The notes: generated by a model from the sequence alone, not told the origin. A stretch of DNA of 64,000 bases from an uncultured Flavobacteriaceae bacterium (GCA_905181835.1 CAJIZF010000002.1:310001-374000), one strand, 5' to 3'. Counted from the stretch's first letter, positions 1 to 10,279 are shown. Made by a program: numbers and translations.

Positions 1-807
1 ATTTAGGATTTCCAACTAATGTGCGCAATGTTAGTATGATTAATGGGAGTGGCCAAGGAACTTCAATAGGCAATCCAGGCATGGAAATGATTAATACTAC
101 ATTAGACTTAGGAGCCACCTATAACCGCTGATATTAAAATTAATTTTACTCCTGAAGCAGGAGAATTTATTAACGTAACTAATTTTTCAACTTTTTTAGC
201 AGGAATTCCAATTGCCTCTTTTGGAGCAGATGCTGAGTCTTTTTCTTTTTCTGACGGAGTGGACTCTTCTCCTGGTGGAAAAAGTGATATAGCCTCCGGT
301 CTTGGTGAAGTAGATGACCCAATTATCATTGAATTTTTTGAAAATTTAGAACAAAGTGAGTATTCTTTTATACCAAGCGTAAGTGCTATGGCCATTGAAA
401 ATGAAAATGATTGGTACGCTACTCCAAATATAGATAACTCTCCTTTTGTAAATGCTCATATTCCTGATGCAAATGAATTTCATGTTCAGTTAACTGAACA
501 AAACGTAGCCTTTGCATTATCAGAAATTCGAGAAGGGCCGTTAAGTATTGAAGAAACAGCATATGCTAATTTTTATCTTGTGGAAAACCCTGTAAATGAA
601 AAGTTAATTGTAAGATTAGGATCTAATAATAATTATTCAAATTTAGAAGTATTGGTCTACAACACATCTGGTCAACTTGTATTAGCAGAAAATATTTTTA
701 ATCCAAGCGAGGTTCTTAGTTTAAATCATTACTTAAATTCAGGAATTTATATTTTAATCATTAACAATAACAATCATTTTTTCCGAACCAAATTTATAGT
801 TAAATAA
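1..807 (+). CDS. Secreted protein with T9SS type A sorting domain (5' partial, frameshifted)
   Basis: The gene runs in from the left edge. Positions 3-125 read in frame 3 (LGFPTNVRNVSMINGSG...) and positions from about 127 read in frame 1 down to the stop at 807. Removing one C from the CC at 125-126 joins them as ...DLGATYNADIKINFTPEAG. The last 75 or so residues resemble a type IX secretion sorting domain: a beta-rich stretch with VENPVNEKLIVRLG, VLVYNTSGQLVLAENI, LNSGIYILII and a basic end FIVK. Such proteins cross the outer membrane through T9SS and are usually anchored to the surface. The catalytic or binding part is outside the window, so its function cannot be named. Confidence 0.75.
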
Positions 808-829
808 GCTTATAGGAATTACGATATAA

Positions 830-1303
830 TTAATGATGATGGTAGGGTTCGTTTCTAAGAATAGTAAAACTTCTGTACAATTGTTCTGTGAAAAATAAAC
901 GTACCATTTGGTGTGAAAAAGTCATAGGCGATAAAGAGACCTTCTCATTGCAACGGTTATATACATCGTCACTAAAACCATAGGGTCCTCCAATTACAAA
1001 AACTATTTTTTTTAGACCACTGTTCATCTTTTTTTGAAGAAATGCTGAAAATTGAATTGAGTTATAAAGTTTTCCATTTTCATCGAGTAAAATAACTGCA
1101 TCAGATTTTTCAATTTTTTTTAACAATTCTTTTCCTTCCGCTATTTTTTGTTGTTTAGTAGTTAAATTTTTTGTGTTTTTGATATCAGGAATTATATCCA
1201 TACTAAAAGGAATGTAAAATCCGAGACGTTTACAATATTCATCAATCAATTGCTGTAGCGGTCTAGAGTCTGTTTTACCAATAGTTAATAGTTTTATTTT
1301 CAA
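830..1303 (-). CDS. rlmH: 23S rRNA (pseudouridine1915-N3)-methyltransferase RlmH
   Basis: The 157-residue protein has the usual length of the SPOUT-family RlmH. It methylates pseudouridine 1915 in helix 69 of 23S rRNA on the assembled 70S ribosome, using SAM. Visible signatures are the start MKIKLLTIGKT, the SAM-binding loop FVIGGPYGFSDDV and the C-terminal stretch LSPMTFSHQMVRLFFTEQLYR ending in EPYHHH. It is convergent with the preceding secreted-protein gene and divergent from nadC. Confidence 0.96.
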   Translation of the reverse strand: MKIKLLTIGKTDSRPLQQLIDEYCKRLGFYIPFSMDIIPDIKNTKNLTTKQQKIAEGKELLKKIEKSDAVILLDENGKLYNSIQFSAFLQKKMNSGLKKIVFVIGGPYGFSDDVYNRCNEKVSLSPMTFSHQMVRLFFTEQLYRSFTILRNEPYHHH

Positions 1304-1405
1304 TTTTTATAGTTATTAATTACTAATAGTTAGTGTTTTCAAAAATATAAAGAATTTGGTAACTTAATAAAACAATATCTTTTATATTGCTTAGTGCTAA
1401 TTTCT

Positions 1406-1413
1406 TATTTTTG
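1406..1413 (+). promoter_or_regulatory. Putative -7 element before nadC
   Basis: TATTTTTG fits the Bacteroidota TAnnTTTG -7 consensus and lies 16 bases before the nadC ATG. No clear TTTG is seen 19 bases upstream, so this is a partial match only. Confidence 0.4.
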
Positions 1414-1428
1414 TTAAAAACCTAATTT

Positions 1429-2286
1429 ATGATATCTACCTCCCAATTTAATAAAGAAATAGATCTCATAATTGCCAATGCTATTCGTGAAGATGTAGGC
1501 GCTGGAGATCACAGTTCCTTGGCGTGCATACCTTATGATGCAGCTGGTAAAGCCAAGTTGTTGGTTAAAGAAGATGGGGTAATTTCTGGAGTTGAATTTG
1601 CTAAGCGTGTTTTTAATTACGTAGATCCTGGTTTAAAAATAGACGTTTTAATTGAAGATGGGAGCTGGGTAAAACCAGGTGATATCTGTTTTTATGTTTC
1701 TGGAAATTCACAGTCTATTTTAAAATCTGAGCGATTGATTTTAAATGCAATGCAACGAATGAGTGCTATTTCGACAAAAACTAAAAAATTTGTAGATATA
1801 TTAGAGGGAACTTCAACAAAAATACTAGATACTCGAAAAACAACCCCAGGAATAAGGGCTCTTGAAAAATGGGCTGTAAAAATTGGTGGAGGTAAAAATC
1901 ATCGTTTTGCTCTTTATGATATGATCATGTTAAAAGATAACCATATAGATTTTTGTGGTGGAATTACAAAGGCAATTGTTAAAACAAAAGAATATTTATT
2001 AGAAAATCATTTGGACTTAAAAATTATCGTTGAGGCTAGAAATTTGGAGGAAATTAAGGAAATACTCAAATCTGATAATGTGTATAGAATTTTAATTGAT
2101 AATTTTAATTATAAAGACACTAGAAAAGCTGTTTCATTAATAGGAGATAAGTGTTTTACCGAATCCAGTGGAGGAATTACTCTTGAAACTTTAAAAAACT
2201 ATGCTGAATGTGGAGTAGATTATATATCTAGTGGAGCAATAACACATTCTGTTTGCAATATGGATTTAAGCCTAAAAGCGATATGA
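1429..2286 (+). CDS. nadC: Nicotinate-nucleotide pyrophosphorylase (carboxylating)
   Basis: Quinolinate phosphoribosyltransferase, 285 residues, which makes nicotinate mononucleotide from quinolinate and PRPP in de novo NAD synthesis. Recognisable are NAIREDVGAGDHSS near the N terminus, ILDTRKTTPGIRALEKWAV and KIGGGKNHRFALYDMIMLKDNH (active-site Arg, Lys and His residues), and ESSGGITLETLKNYAECGVD with the phosphate-binding SSGAITHS near the C terminus. The stop overlaps the next gene's ATG by four bases (ATGA), so the two are probably co-translated. Confidence 0.96.
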   Translation: MISTSQFNKEIDLIIANAIREDVGAGDHSSLACIPYDAAGKAKLLVKEDGVISGVEFAKRVFNYVDPGLKIDVLIEDGSWVKPGDICFYVSGNSQSILKSERLILNAMQRMSAISTKTKKFVDILEGTSTKILDTRKTTPGIRALEKWAVKIGGGKNHRFALYDMIMLKDNHIDFCGGITKAIVKTKEYLLENHLDLKIIVEARNLEEIKEILKSDNVYRILIDNFNYKDTRKAVSLIGDKCFTESSGGITLETLKNYAECGVDYISSGAITHSVCNMDLSLKAI

Positions 2287-3194
2287 GCAACGATCTTGAA
2301 AAATTTATTTTAAAAACTCCTGGACTTCGTTTTTTAATAACAGTTCCGAGTAAAATAAAATTACCAGGTTTCAATGGATTGTCTATGTATGATCTAATAA
2401 AAACATATTTTATCGGTATAATAGAGGGGACTTTTTCTTCTAGAGCAGGATCTATTGCATTTAGTTTTTTTATGGCCCTCTTTCCCTTTCTACTTTTTCT
2501 GCTAAACCTAATACCATATTTACCCATTGAGCCTCAGAATTTAGTTGATTTCGTACAAGATATCTTACCTAAAGATACTGCTGGTTTTTTTATGCCTGTA
2601 ATATTAGATATAATGGGCAACCCTCGAGGAGGCTTATTGTCATTTGTTTTTTTACTTACTATATTTTTAATGGCAAATGGCGTTAATGCTATATTTAGTT
2701 CTTTTGAATATTCTTACCATATTACGATAAACAGATCTTTTTTCAAACAATATATTGCTGCATTAATGGTTTCTGTTTTTTTAGCAATTCTCCTTCTTTT
2801 TGCTATTACTTTGATTGTTTACACTGAAAATTTCATTTGGGAATTAAATAATGATCAAGTGCTTAGTAACGGAGTTTTTTGGATAGAGTTGATTCGATAT
2901 ATGATTTTGATGACTCTAATTTATTTTGTAGTAGCTACATTAAATTACTTTGGAATAAAAGAAGGTAAAAGTATCAAATTCTTCTCAATTGGTGCTTTAA
3001 TCACTACTGTTTTATTCGCTTTAACCACCTATTTGTTTGGACTCTATATAACTAATTTTTCTAATTATAATGAGCTTTATGGTTCGATAGGGGCATTGTT
3101 AATTTTAATGCTTTATATCTGGATTAATTCTAATTTGTTACTATTGGGTTTCGAATTAAATGCAACACTAAAAACCCTTCGCCAAAAAAAATAA
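2283..3194 (+). CDS. YihY/BrkB family inner-membrane protein
   Basis: About 303 residues starting at MSNDLEKFILKT. This ATG overlaps the nadC stop and is preferred to an in-frame ATG 30 bases upstream inside nadC. The family signature SRAGSIAFSFFMALFPFLLF is followed by about six hydrophobic membrane segments and a final GSIGALLILMLYIWINSNLLLLGFELNA. The family was once called RNase BN, but that assignment belongs to another protein; its true role is not established. A three-base gap separates it from priA. Confidence 0.9.
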   Translation: MSNDLEKFILKTPGLRFLITVPSKIKLPGFNGLSMYDLIKTYFIGIIEGTFSSRAGSIAFSFFMALFPFLLFLLNLIPYLPIEPQNLVDFVQDILPKDTAGFFMPVILDIMGNPRGGLLSFVFLLTIFLMANGVNAIFSSFEYSYHITINRSFFKQYIAALMVSVFLAILLLFAITLIVYTENFIWELNNDQVLSNGVFWIELIRYMILMTLIYFVVATLNYFGIKEGKSIKFFSIGALITTVLFALTTYLFGLYITNFSNYNELYGSIGALLILMLYIWINSNLLLLGFELNATLKTLRQKK

Positions 3195-3197
3195 TCT

Positions 3198-5648
3198 GTG
3201 TATTATATAGATGTCATTTTACCTATTCCCTTAAAACAAACTTTTACTTACGAAGTAAATAAGGATGAGGCTATATTCTTAAAGACTGGAATGCGAGTAG
3301 CAGTCCCTTTTGGAAAATCTAAAATATATACCGGTATCGTATTAAAAGTTCACCAACTAGCACCACAGGGCTATGAAACTAAATCAATTGACCAAATATT
3401 AGATGAATTTCCAATTATTAATGAATTCCAGATTAAACATTGGCAATGGATGGCTTCTTATTATTTGTGCACTTTGGGAGAGGTTTTAAAAGCAGCATTG
3501 CCCAATGGTTTTTTGTTGGAGAGTGAAACAATCATTACATTAAATAGCAATGTGAGTATTGATTATTCTGAATTAAACGACCTAGAGTTTTTAGTGTTTG
3601 AAGCACTACAGAGCCAACCATCATTGCATATTAACGATATTCGATCCATATTGGACAGAAAAAATGTTATGGGGGTTCTAAATAATTTAATTAAAAAAAA
3701 ATGTATCGCAATTCAAGAGGAGGTATACGAAAAATATCGACCTAAAATAAAACGATTTATAAAGTTGTCATCTCGCTATACTTCGGAAGAAAATTTAAAA
3801 AATCTTTTAGATACCTTAAAAAGAGCTCCAAAACAAAGAAAGGTATTAATGACTCTATTTACGCTTTCAAGTCAAGAAAAAAAAGCAATTGAATCGGTGT
3901 TGCTCCAAAAAAAGAGTAATTCTAATTCGGCAGTAATCAATAGTTTAATTAAAAAAGAAATTTTAGAGGAGTATTTTATTCAAAAAGATCGAGTTGAGTT
4001 TAATTTGGATAAAAATTCTGAAATTAAAAGTTTAAGCGAATCGCAAACAGTAGCCCTTAATGAAATAAACAAATCCTTTAATCAAAACGATGTTACTTTG
4101 TTACACGGAGTAACATCAAGTGGAAAAACTGAAATCTATGTTCAGTTAATTGATTTGGCAATTAAACAGGGAAGACAAGTTCTTTATATGCTTCCAGAGA
4201 TTGCTCTTACCACTCAATTAATTAGTAGATTGCAAAATTATTTTGGAGAGAAAATATCTGTCTATCATTCCAAATATTCTATTAGCGAAAGGGTAGAGGT
4301 CTGGAATAATGTATTAAACAATAAGTCAAAAGCTCAGATTATAATTGGTGCTCGATCTTCTCTTTTTTTACCATTTTCAAAATTAGGCTTGTTAATAGTT
4401 GATGAGGAACATGAACCTTCTTTTAAACAGTACGCGCCATCACCAAGATACAATGCAAGAGATAGTGCAGTCGTTTTAGCAAAATTTCATACTGCTAAAT
4501 TACTTATGGGATCTGCTACTCCCTCATTAGAGAGTTTTTATAATGCAATCAATAAACGATACGGATTGGTTAGCTTAAAAAAACGATTTGGTGACGTTTT
4601 AATGCCTGAAATCGAATTAGTGGACATTAAAGAAAAGCATCGTAAAAAGTTAATGAAAGGTCATTTTAGTGATCGATTGTTGGAGGAAATAAATGAAGCT
4701 TTAAAAAATAAAGAGCAAATCATACTTTTTCAAAATCGAAGAGGTTATTCTCCTGTAATTGAGTGTACGACATGTGGTATTTCTCCTCAATGTCCCAATT
4801 GTGATGTAAGCCTTACTTTTCACCAGTATAAAAACCAATTGCGATGTCACTATTGCGGTTACCATACCCCAAAAATGATCTCCTGCATCGCATGTGGTAG
4901 TGAAACTTTAGATAGTAAAGGGTTTGGAACTGAGCAAATTGAATTAGAATTAAAAGAACTGTTCCCGGATCATAAAATTGCTAGAATGGATCAAGATACC
5001 ATGAAACGCAAAAATGCCTATGCAAAGATCATTGAAGCGCTAGAATTAAAAGAAATTGATATTTTGGTAGGAACACAAATGTTAGCAAAGGGCTTGGATT
5101 TTCGACATGTAAGTTTAGTGGGAGTGATGAATGCAGATAATCTTTTAAATTTTCCAGATTTTAGAGCACACGAGCGTAGTTTTCAATTATTGCAACAGGT
5201 TGCAGGAAGAGCTGGAAGAACTAAAAAGCGGGGTAAGGTAATTATTCAAACCTTTAATCCATATCACCAAATCCTTCAACAAGTTAGTGTAAATAATTTT
5301 GAAGAAATGTACGATCATCAATTAGAAGATCGTCGTCAATTTAAATACCCACCATTTTATCGCATGATTAAAATTACGGTAAAGGAACGATCTTTTCAAA
5401 AAATGGATATAGCTTCTATATGGCTAGTTAATGCCTTGAAATTAAAGCTTAATAAAAACGTACTAGGCCCTGAAACTCCTCCTGTTGGTAGAATTAGGAA
5501 CCTGTTCATTACTCATATTTTAGTTAAGATTCCAAAAGAACAATCACTGAGTAAAACGAAAAATTATATTAATTCAATACTAAAAAGTTTTAATACAATC
5601 AAAGAATTTTCAAGAGTACATTTGACTGTAGATGTCGACAATTACTAA
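3198..5648 (+). CDS. priA: Primosomal protein N' (PriA helicase)
   Basis: Superfamily 2 helicase of 816 residues that restarts stalled replication forks. The start is a GTG, giving MYYIDVILPIPLKQTFTYEV, the usual PriA N-terminal DNA-binding domain. Walker A is GVTSSGKT at about 304-311 and the DEAH-type box is VDEEHEPSFKQY near residue 400. Eight cysteines in four CxxC pairs (CTTC, CPNC, CHYC, CIAC) form the two zinc sites. AGRAGR is helicase motif VI. It is the third gene of nadC-yihY-priA. Confidence 0.96.
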   Translation: MYYIDVILPIPLKQTFTYEVNKDEAIFLKTGMRVAVPFGKSKIYTGIVLKVHQLAPQGYETKSIDQILDEFPIINEFQIKHWQWMASYYLCTLGEVLKAALPNGFLLESETIITLNSNVSIDYSELNDLEFLVFEALQSQPSLHINDIRSILDRKNVMGVLNNLIKKKCIAIQEEVYEKYRPKIKRFIKLSSRYTSEENLKNLLDTLKRAPKQRKVLMTLFTLSSQEKKAIESVLLQKKSNSNSAVINSLIKKEILEEYFIQKDRVEFNLDKNSEIKSLSESQTVALNEINKSFNQNDVTLLHGVTSSGKTEIYVQLIDLAIKQGRQVLYMLPEIALTTQLISRLQNYFGEKISVYHSKYSISERVEVWNNVLNNKSKAQIIIGARSSLFLPFSKLGLLIVDEEHEPSFKQYAPSPRYNARDSAVVLAKFHTAKLLMGSATPSLESFYNAINKRYGLVSLKKRFGDVLMPEIELVDIKEKHRKKLMKGHFSDRLLEEINEALKNKEQIILFQNRRGYSPVIECTTCGISPQCPNCDVSLTFHQYKNQLRCHYCGYHTPKMISCIACGSETLDSKGFGTEQIELELKELFPDHKIARMDQDTMKRKNAYAKIIEALELKEIDILVGTQMLAKGLDFRHVSLVGVMNADNLLNFPDFRAHERSFQLLQQVAGRAGRTKKRGKVIIQTFNPYHQILQQVSVNNFEEMYDHQLEDRRQFKYPPFYRMIKITVKERSFQKMDIASIWLVNALKLKLNKNVLGPETPPVGRIRNLFITHILVKIPKEQSLSKTKNYINSILKSFNTIKEFSRVHLTVDVDNY

Positions 5649-5796
5649 TAGCAAATTTTAAAGCCGGTTTGTTCACTGCGTTAAATTTTATATGCCAATG
5701 ACACTCATATTGTCGATGAAATACAAGTTTTTATGACTTTATCGATAAAACTATACTTTTTTAATTTTTTAAGAAAAAATAACTTAGAGCAATAGG

Positions 5797-5827
5797 TTTG
5801 TGATTTGTAAAAAAAGTAGTATTTTTG
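5797..5827 (+). promoter_or_regulatory. Bacteroidota promoter for the rpsF operon
   Basis: TTTG at 5797-5800, exactly 19 bases, then TATTTTTG at 5820-5827. This is a perfect match to the TTTG-N19-TAnnTTTG consensus of the Bacteroidota housekeeping sigma factor. It lies about 53 bases before the rpsF ATG, which leaves room for a leader of roughly 45 bases. Confidence 0.8.
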
Positions 5828-5880
5828 CACGCTCTTGGCTTAAAGCTAAGGGTATTAATCATTAATTAAATTATAATTTT

Positions 5881-6219
5881 ATGAATCATTATGAAACTGT
5901 TTTCATCTTAAATCCCGTTTTATCTGAAGAACAGATAAAGGAAACAGTAAAGAAATACGAAGAAATTCTTGTTTCTAAAGGTGCTAAGATGATATCCAAA
6001 GAAAATTGGGGGCTAAAAAAATTAGCCTACGCAATTCAACACAAAAAAAGTGGCTTTTACCACTTATTTGAATACACAGTAGCTGGAGAAGCTATAAACG
6101 AATTAGAGATTGAATTTAGAAGAGATGAGCGTATAATGCGCTATCTTACTGTAGCTCTAGACAAGCACGCTATTGCTTGGGCTGAAAAAAGAAGAAATCG
6201 TAACAAAAAAACTGCATAA
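5881..6219 (+). CDS. rpsF: 30S ribosomal protein S6
   Basis: The 112-residue protein begins MNHYETVFILNPVLSEEQIKE, the typical S6 start, and contains ENWGLKKLAYAIQHKKSGFYHLFEY and RRDERIMRYLTVALDKHA. S6 binds the central domain of 16S rRNA together with S18. It is the first gene of the S6-S18-L9 operon behind a strong promoter. Confidence 0.97.
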   Translation: MNHYETVFILNPVLSEEQIKETVKKYEEILVSKGAKMISKENWGLKKLAYAIQHKKSGFYHLFEYTVAGEAINELEIEFRRDERIMRYLTVALDKHAIAWAEKRRNRNKKTA

Positions 6220-6222
6220 GCT

Positions 6223-6519
6223 ATGTCATCAATTGAACAACAAGCAAAAGGAAAAAAAGAGGGAGAGATTAGATATCTAACTCCTCTTAATATTGAGACT
6301 GCAAAAGTTAAGAAATATTGTATGTTTCAGAAATCTGGTATTAAATATGTGGATTATAAAGATTCAGATTTTTTAATGAGATTTATTAACGAACAAGGAA
6401 AGATTTTACCAAGAAGACTTACAGGTACTTCTTTAAAATATCAACGTAAAGTAGCAGTTGCTGTGAAAAGAGCTAGACACATAGCTTTAATGCCGTACGT
6501 AGCAGATTTATTAAAATAA
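6223..6519 (+). CDS. rpsR: 30S ribosomal protein S18
   Basis: The 98-residue S18 has the conserved core [36 protein letters not shown] and [15 protein letters not shown]. It heterodimerises with S6, encoded three bases upstream. The single cysteine in KKYCMF is all that remains of the older zinc-ribbon type. Confidence 0.97.
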   Translation: MSSIEQQAKGKKEGEIRYLTPLNIETAKVKKYCMFQKSGIKYVDYKDSDFLMRFINEQGKILPRRLTGTSLKYQRKVAVAVKRARHIALMPYVADLLK

Positions 6520-6533
6520 AAATTAGATAGGAT

Positions 6534-6986
6534 ATGGAACTTATATTAAAGAAAGATGTTGAGAATCTAGGATTTACAGACGACATAGTAATTGTAAAAA
6601 ATGGTTACGGAAGAAACTTTTTATTACCACAAGGTTTAGCAGTTTTAGCGACTCCTTCCACAAAAAAGGTTCTTGCTGAAACGCTAAAACAACGCGCATT
6701 CAAAGAAAAGAAAATTATTGAGGATGCTCAAAAGGAAGCTGACAAACTAAACGGGCTAGAAATTAAAATAGCTTCAAAGTCGGGTGAAGGAAACAAACTA
6801 TTTGGATCTGTTTCTAATGCTAACTTAGCAACCGCTTTAGAAAATAATGGTGTGGCAATTGATAAAAAATACATTACAATTGCAGGTGGCTTAATAAAGC
6901 GTACAGGCCAATACGATGCAAAAATACGTTTCCACAGAGACGTGGTGTCCAACTTATCTTTTGAAGTTGTTGCTGAAAAAAAATAA
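6534..6986 (+). CDS. rplI: 50S ribosomal protein L9
   Basis: The 150-residue L9 has the N-terminal rRNA-binding domain (MELILKKDVENLGFTDDIVIVKNGYGRNFLLPQG), a long connecting helix rich in Lys, Glu and Ala, and a C-terminal domain with GKLFGSV-like GNKLFGSVSNANLATAL. It is the last gene of the operon and is followed by a terminator. Confidence 0.97.
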   Translation: MELILKKDVENLGFTDDIVIVKNGYGRNFLLPQGLAVLATPSTKKVLAETLKQRAFKEKKIIEDAQKEADKLNGLEIKIASKSGEGNKLFGSVSNANLATALENNGVAIDKKYITIAGGLIKRTGQYDAKIRFHRDVVSNLSFEVVAEKK

Positions 6987-7030
6987 TAGTTAATTTATTG
7001 TTAACTAATTGATAGCAATTGTTAATATTT

Positions 7031-7064
7031 AAAACCACTTTTTAATTAAAGTGGTTTTTTTTTT
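7031..7064 (+). terminator. Terminator after rplI
   Basis: Inverted repeat AAACCACTTT / AAAGTGGTTT around a TTAATT loop, followed by a run of T. It closes the S6-S18-L9 operon. Confidence 0.85.
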
Positions 7065-7099
7065 GTATAATTTTAAAAAATAACCAATAATTATAGACA

Positions 7100-10000
7100 A
7101 TGAAAATATTTAAAAATTTAATTTACGGTCTTTTTCTCTTTGTATTTAGTATTGTAAATGCTCAGGTAACAACCTCAAGTATCAAAGGAATGGTTTCCGA
7201 TGAGTCAGGAGCATCCTTTTCAGGTGCGAACATTATCGCGGTGCACACGCCTTCTGGAACCAAATCAGGGGCAATCACAAATTTTGACGGACGCTACAAT
7301 CTACTTAACTTACGAGTAGGTGGTCCATACTCAATAACGGTTTCTTATGTAGGGTATAGCACACTAACATTTGATAATGTTTACCTTGATTTAGGAAAGG
7401 CATTTAATTTAGATGTGACTATGACCGAAGACAGTCAGCAGTTAGATGCGGTCGTTTTAACTACTGGAGGTGCTAAAAATACTTTTGGTAGTGACCGTAC
7501 CGGCGCAGAAACTAATATTGGTAGAAGAGAGCTCACACGCTTGCCTACAATTTCAAGATCAGCTTCCGATTTTACTAGATTAGAACCTTCGTCTAGTAAT
7601 GGTTCTTTTGGAGGTAGAAACGATCAATTTAATAATTATTCTTTGGATGGTGCAATTTTCAACAATCCCTTTGGGCTAGATGCTGCTACACCAGGAGGAC
7701 AAACAGATGCTCAACCTGTTTCATTAGATGCTTTAGAACAGATTCAAGTTTCGACAGCTCCTTACGATGTTAGGCAATCTGGTTTTACAGGAGCCTTGAT
7801 CAATGCCGTAACTAAAAGTGGAACAAATAATTTTCATGGTACAGTTTATGGATTTTATCGAAACGAAAGCCTAACTGGAAGTGAAGTTAGAGGTGATGAG
7901 GTTTCTGTTGCAGACTTGAAACAATTACAATTTGGTGCGAGCTTAGGTGGTGCAATTGTTAAAAATAAATTATTTTTCTTTGCTAATTTTGAAAAAGATG
8001 ACCGAGAGGATTTAGGACAAAATTGGCTGCCCAATAACGGTTCTGGCCTTATTAATGAATCTAGAGTCTTAGAGTCTGATTTAATAGAAGTTCGAGATGC
8101 TTTATTGGCTGTTGGATATGATCCTGGTGCCTACGAGGGTTTTACTCATAAAACGGAATCTACAAAAGGGATTTTTAAATTAGATTGGAATATTAATGAT
8201 AACAATCGTTTAGCGTTAATTTATAATTTTTTAGATGCTTCAAAAGAGAAACCTGCACATCCAACAGCACTTGGATTTAGAGGTCCTAGTGCATCAACAC
8301 TTCAATTTGAAAATGCAGGCTATCAAATAAATAATAAATTACAATCTTTCCAAATGGAATTAAATTCTGACTTTGAAGGAAATGCATCTAATAAATTTCA
8401 AGTTGGATATACTCATTTTAATGATTTTAGAAATCCAAAATCAACACCTGCTCCTTCATTAACAATCACAAAAGACGGTTCTAATTACATAATTGCTGGA
8501 CACGAACCTTTTTCTGTTAATAACGATTTACAGCAGAAGGTTTTTCAATTTTCAGACAATATTAGTTTTGTAAAAGGAAAGCATACCACTACCGTTGGAA
8601 TTTCTTTTGAAAAGTTCCAATTTGACAATTCTTTCAATCTTGGTGTATACGGTGCTCAAGGTGTTTTCTTTCCAACCACCACTATGGAAGGTTTTGGAGA
8701 ATTTGCATCTTCAGGAGCACTTCAAGCAGCATTTGACGCAGCAATTGCAGCAGATGCAGCTATCAACTCAAATGGTACTGGAAATCCTGGTGGCTGGGCT
8801 TTAGCAGAGACCAATGTAGGTCAGATGGCTTTTTATGCTCAAGATGAATGGGATGTTTCAAACAACTTTAAGCTGACATTAGGAGTGCGTTTTGATAAAC
8901 CGCTATATTTTGATACCGCAACAAAAGCACAAAATGTAATTGATAATGCATGTTGTAATGTGCCAAACATTCCATACATTAACCCTAATACGGGAGAAAC
9001 CGTTTTAATAGACAATACTCAAATGCCTACAAATCAAGTGTTAATTTCTCCAAGAGTTGGTTTTAATTATAACCATAAAGGAGAGGATAAATTACAACTT
9101 CGTGGGGGATCAGGTGTTTTTACTGGACGACTTCCATTTGTTTGGATAGGAAATCAAGTTGCAAATCCTGAAATATTTTTCTTAAACGCAGTAGATCCAG
9201 ATTTTAAATTCCCACAAGTTTGGAGAACAAATATTGGTGGTGATTATAAATTTGACGGTGGTCTTATTTTAACAGGTGACCTTGCTTACACTAAAGATAT
9301 CAATGCTGCTCACGTTCAAAATTGGGGTTTATTACCTCCATCAGGAACTTTAAATGGAGTTGATAATAGACCTATTTATACCTCAGGTGATTTAATCAAC
9401 AACGCCTACGTAATCACAAATTCTGATAAAGGTCGAACTTTGAATGCAACATTAAAAGCTCAAAAGACTTTTGGTGATGGATACTATGTAATGATGGCCT
9501 ACAATTATCTGAATTCACAAGATGTGAATTCTATTGAAGCTGAAATAACAGGTGATGCATTTGCATTTAACGCAGCGCTTGGTAATGTTAACGATGACGT
9601 ACTTGCTAATTCTAAATATGGAGATCAACACAGAATTATTGGTGTGGGTAGTAAAAAATGGAACTATGCAAATGACAAATGGGCTACAACAGTTTCTGCC
9701 TTTTTTGAATATGCCAAAGGTGGAAGATTTAATTATACCTATGGGGGCGATATCAATGGAGATGGCTCTAATTTAAATGATCTTCTCTATATTCCAACTT
9801 CGTCAGAAATAGGAGAAATGCAATTTTCTGAACCCGGACAAGGAGCTGCATTTGACGCCTATATTGCACAGGATGACTATTTAAATGGAAGAAGAGGTCA
9901 ATATGCAGAACGTTATGGAGCGATTTCTCCGTGGAGAGGTCGATTGGATCTTAAAATCCTTCAAGACTATAATATAAAAATCAATGAAAATAGAACCAAT

Positions 10001-10225
10001 ACGCTACAGTTTAGTTTAGATATCCTTAATGTTGGAAACATGATTAATTCTGACTGGGGAGTTATGCAACAACCAAACAACGTTCAGCCTATTGGTGTTA
10101 CTGTCGATCCAGGTACGAGTTCGCCTACCTATACTTTTAATCCTGATTTAAAAGAAACGTTTGGCTATGATACGAGTTTAGCTTCAAGATGGCAAGCTCA
10201 ATTTGGATTGCGCTACATTTTTTAG
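7100..10225 (+). CDS. Oar-like TonB-dependent outer-membrane receptor
   Basis: 1041 residues with a signal peptide ending near FVFSIVNAQ. A carboxypeptidase-regulatory-like domain follows at about 25-115 (SSIKGMVSDESGA...GANIIAV...GRYNLLNLRVGG...SVSYVGY). The plug region has ELTRLPTISRSASDFTRLEP, FNNYSLDGA and PYDVRQSGFTGALINAVTKSGTNNFHG. A large 22-strand-type barrel ends in the aromatic terminus LRYIF. This layout is that of the Oar family (named for a Myxococcus protein). No SusD partner is adjacent, so glycan uptake is not indicated and the substrate is unknown. It is flanked by terminators on both sides and is probably monocistronic. Confidence 0.9.
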   Translation: MKIFKNLIYGLFLFVFSIVNAQVTTSSIKGMVSDESGASFSGANIIAVHTPSGTKSGAITNFDGRYNLLNLRVGGPYSITVSYVGYSTLTFDNVYLDLGKAFNLDVTMTEDSQQLDAVVLTTGGAKNTFGSDRTGAETNIGRRELTRLPTISRSASDFTRLEPSSSNGSFGGRNDQFNNYSLDGAIFNNPFGLDAATPGGQTDAQPVSLDALEQIQVSTAPYDVRQSGFTGALINAVTKSGTNNFHGTVYGFYRNESLTGSEVRGDEVSVADLKQLQFGASLGGAIVKNKLFFFANFEKDDREDLGQNWLPNNGSGLINESRVLESDLIEVRDALLAVGYDPGAYEGFTHKTESTKGIFKLDWNINDNNRLALIYNFLDASKEKPAHPTALGFRGPSASTLQFENAGYQINNKLQSFQMELNSDFEGNASNKFQVGYTHFNDFRNPKSTPAPSLTITKDGSNYIIAGHEPFSVNNDLQQKVFQFSDNISFVKGKHTTTVGISFEKFQFDNSFNLGVYGAQGVFFPTTTMEGFGEFASSGALQAAFDAAIAADAAINSNGTGNPGGWALAETNVGQMAFYAQDEWDVSNNFKLTLGVRFDKPLYFDTATKAQNVIDNACCNVPNIPYINPNTGETVLIDNTQMPTNQVLISPRVGFNYNHKGEDKLQLRGGSGVFTGRLPFVWIGNQVANPEIFFLNAVDPDFKFPQVWRTNIGGDYKFDGGLILTGDLAYTKDINAAHVQNWGLLPPSGTLNGVDNRPIYTSGDLINNAYVITNSDKGRTLNATLKAQKTFGDGYYVMMAYNYLNSQDVNSIEAEITGDAFAFNAALGNVNDDVLANSKYGDQHRIIGVGSKKWNYANDKWATTVSAFFEYAKGGRFNYTYGGDINGDGSNLNDLLYIPTSSEIGEMQFSEPGQGAAFDAYIAQDDYLNGRRGQYAERYGAISPWRGRLDLKILQDYNIKINENRTNTLQFSLDILNVGNMINSDWGVMQQPNNVQPIGVTVDPGTSSPTYTFNPDLKETFGYDTSLASRWQAQFGLRYIF

Positions 10226-10253
10226 GATTATTAGCAATAATATCATTAATTTT

Positions 10254-10279
10254 ACGCCCCTTAAACGGGGCGTTTTTTT
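10254..10279 (+). terminator. Terminator after the Oar-like receptor, abutting the next start codon
   Basis: ACGCCCC / GGGGCGT stem with a short loop, then seven T. The T run ends at 10279 and the next gene's ATG begins at 10280, leaving no room for a ribosome binding site after the hairpin. Confidence 0.85.

Noticed and set aside
7100..10225. Start of a SusC/SusD polysaccharide utilisation locus
   Set aside because: The receptor is Oar-like and no SusD, glycoside hydrolase or sensor gene lies nearby.
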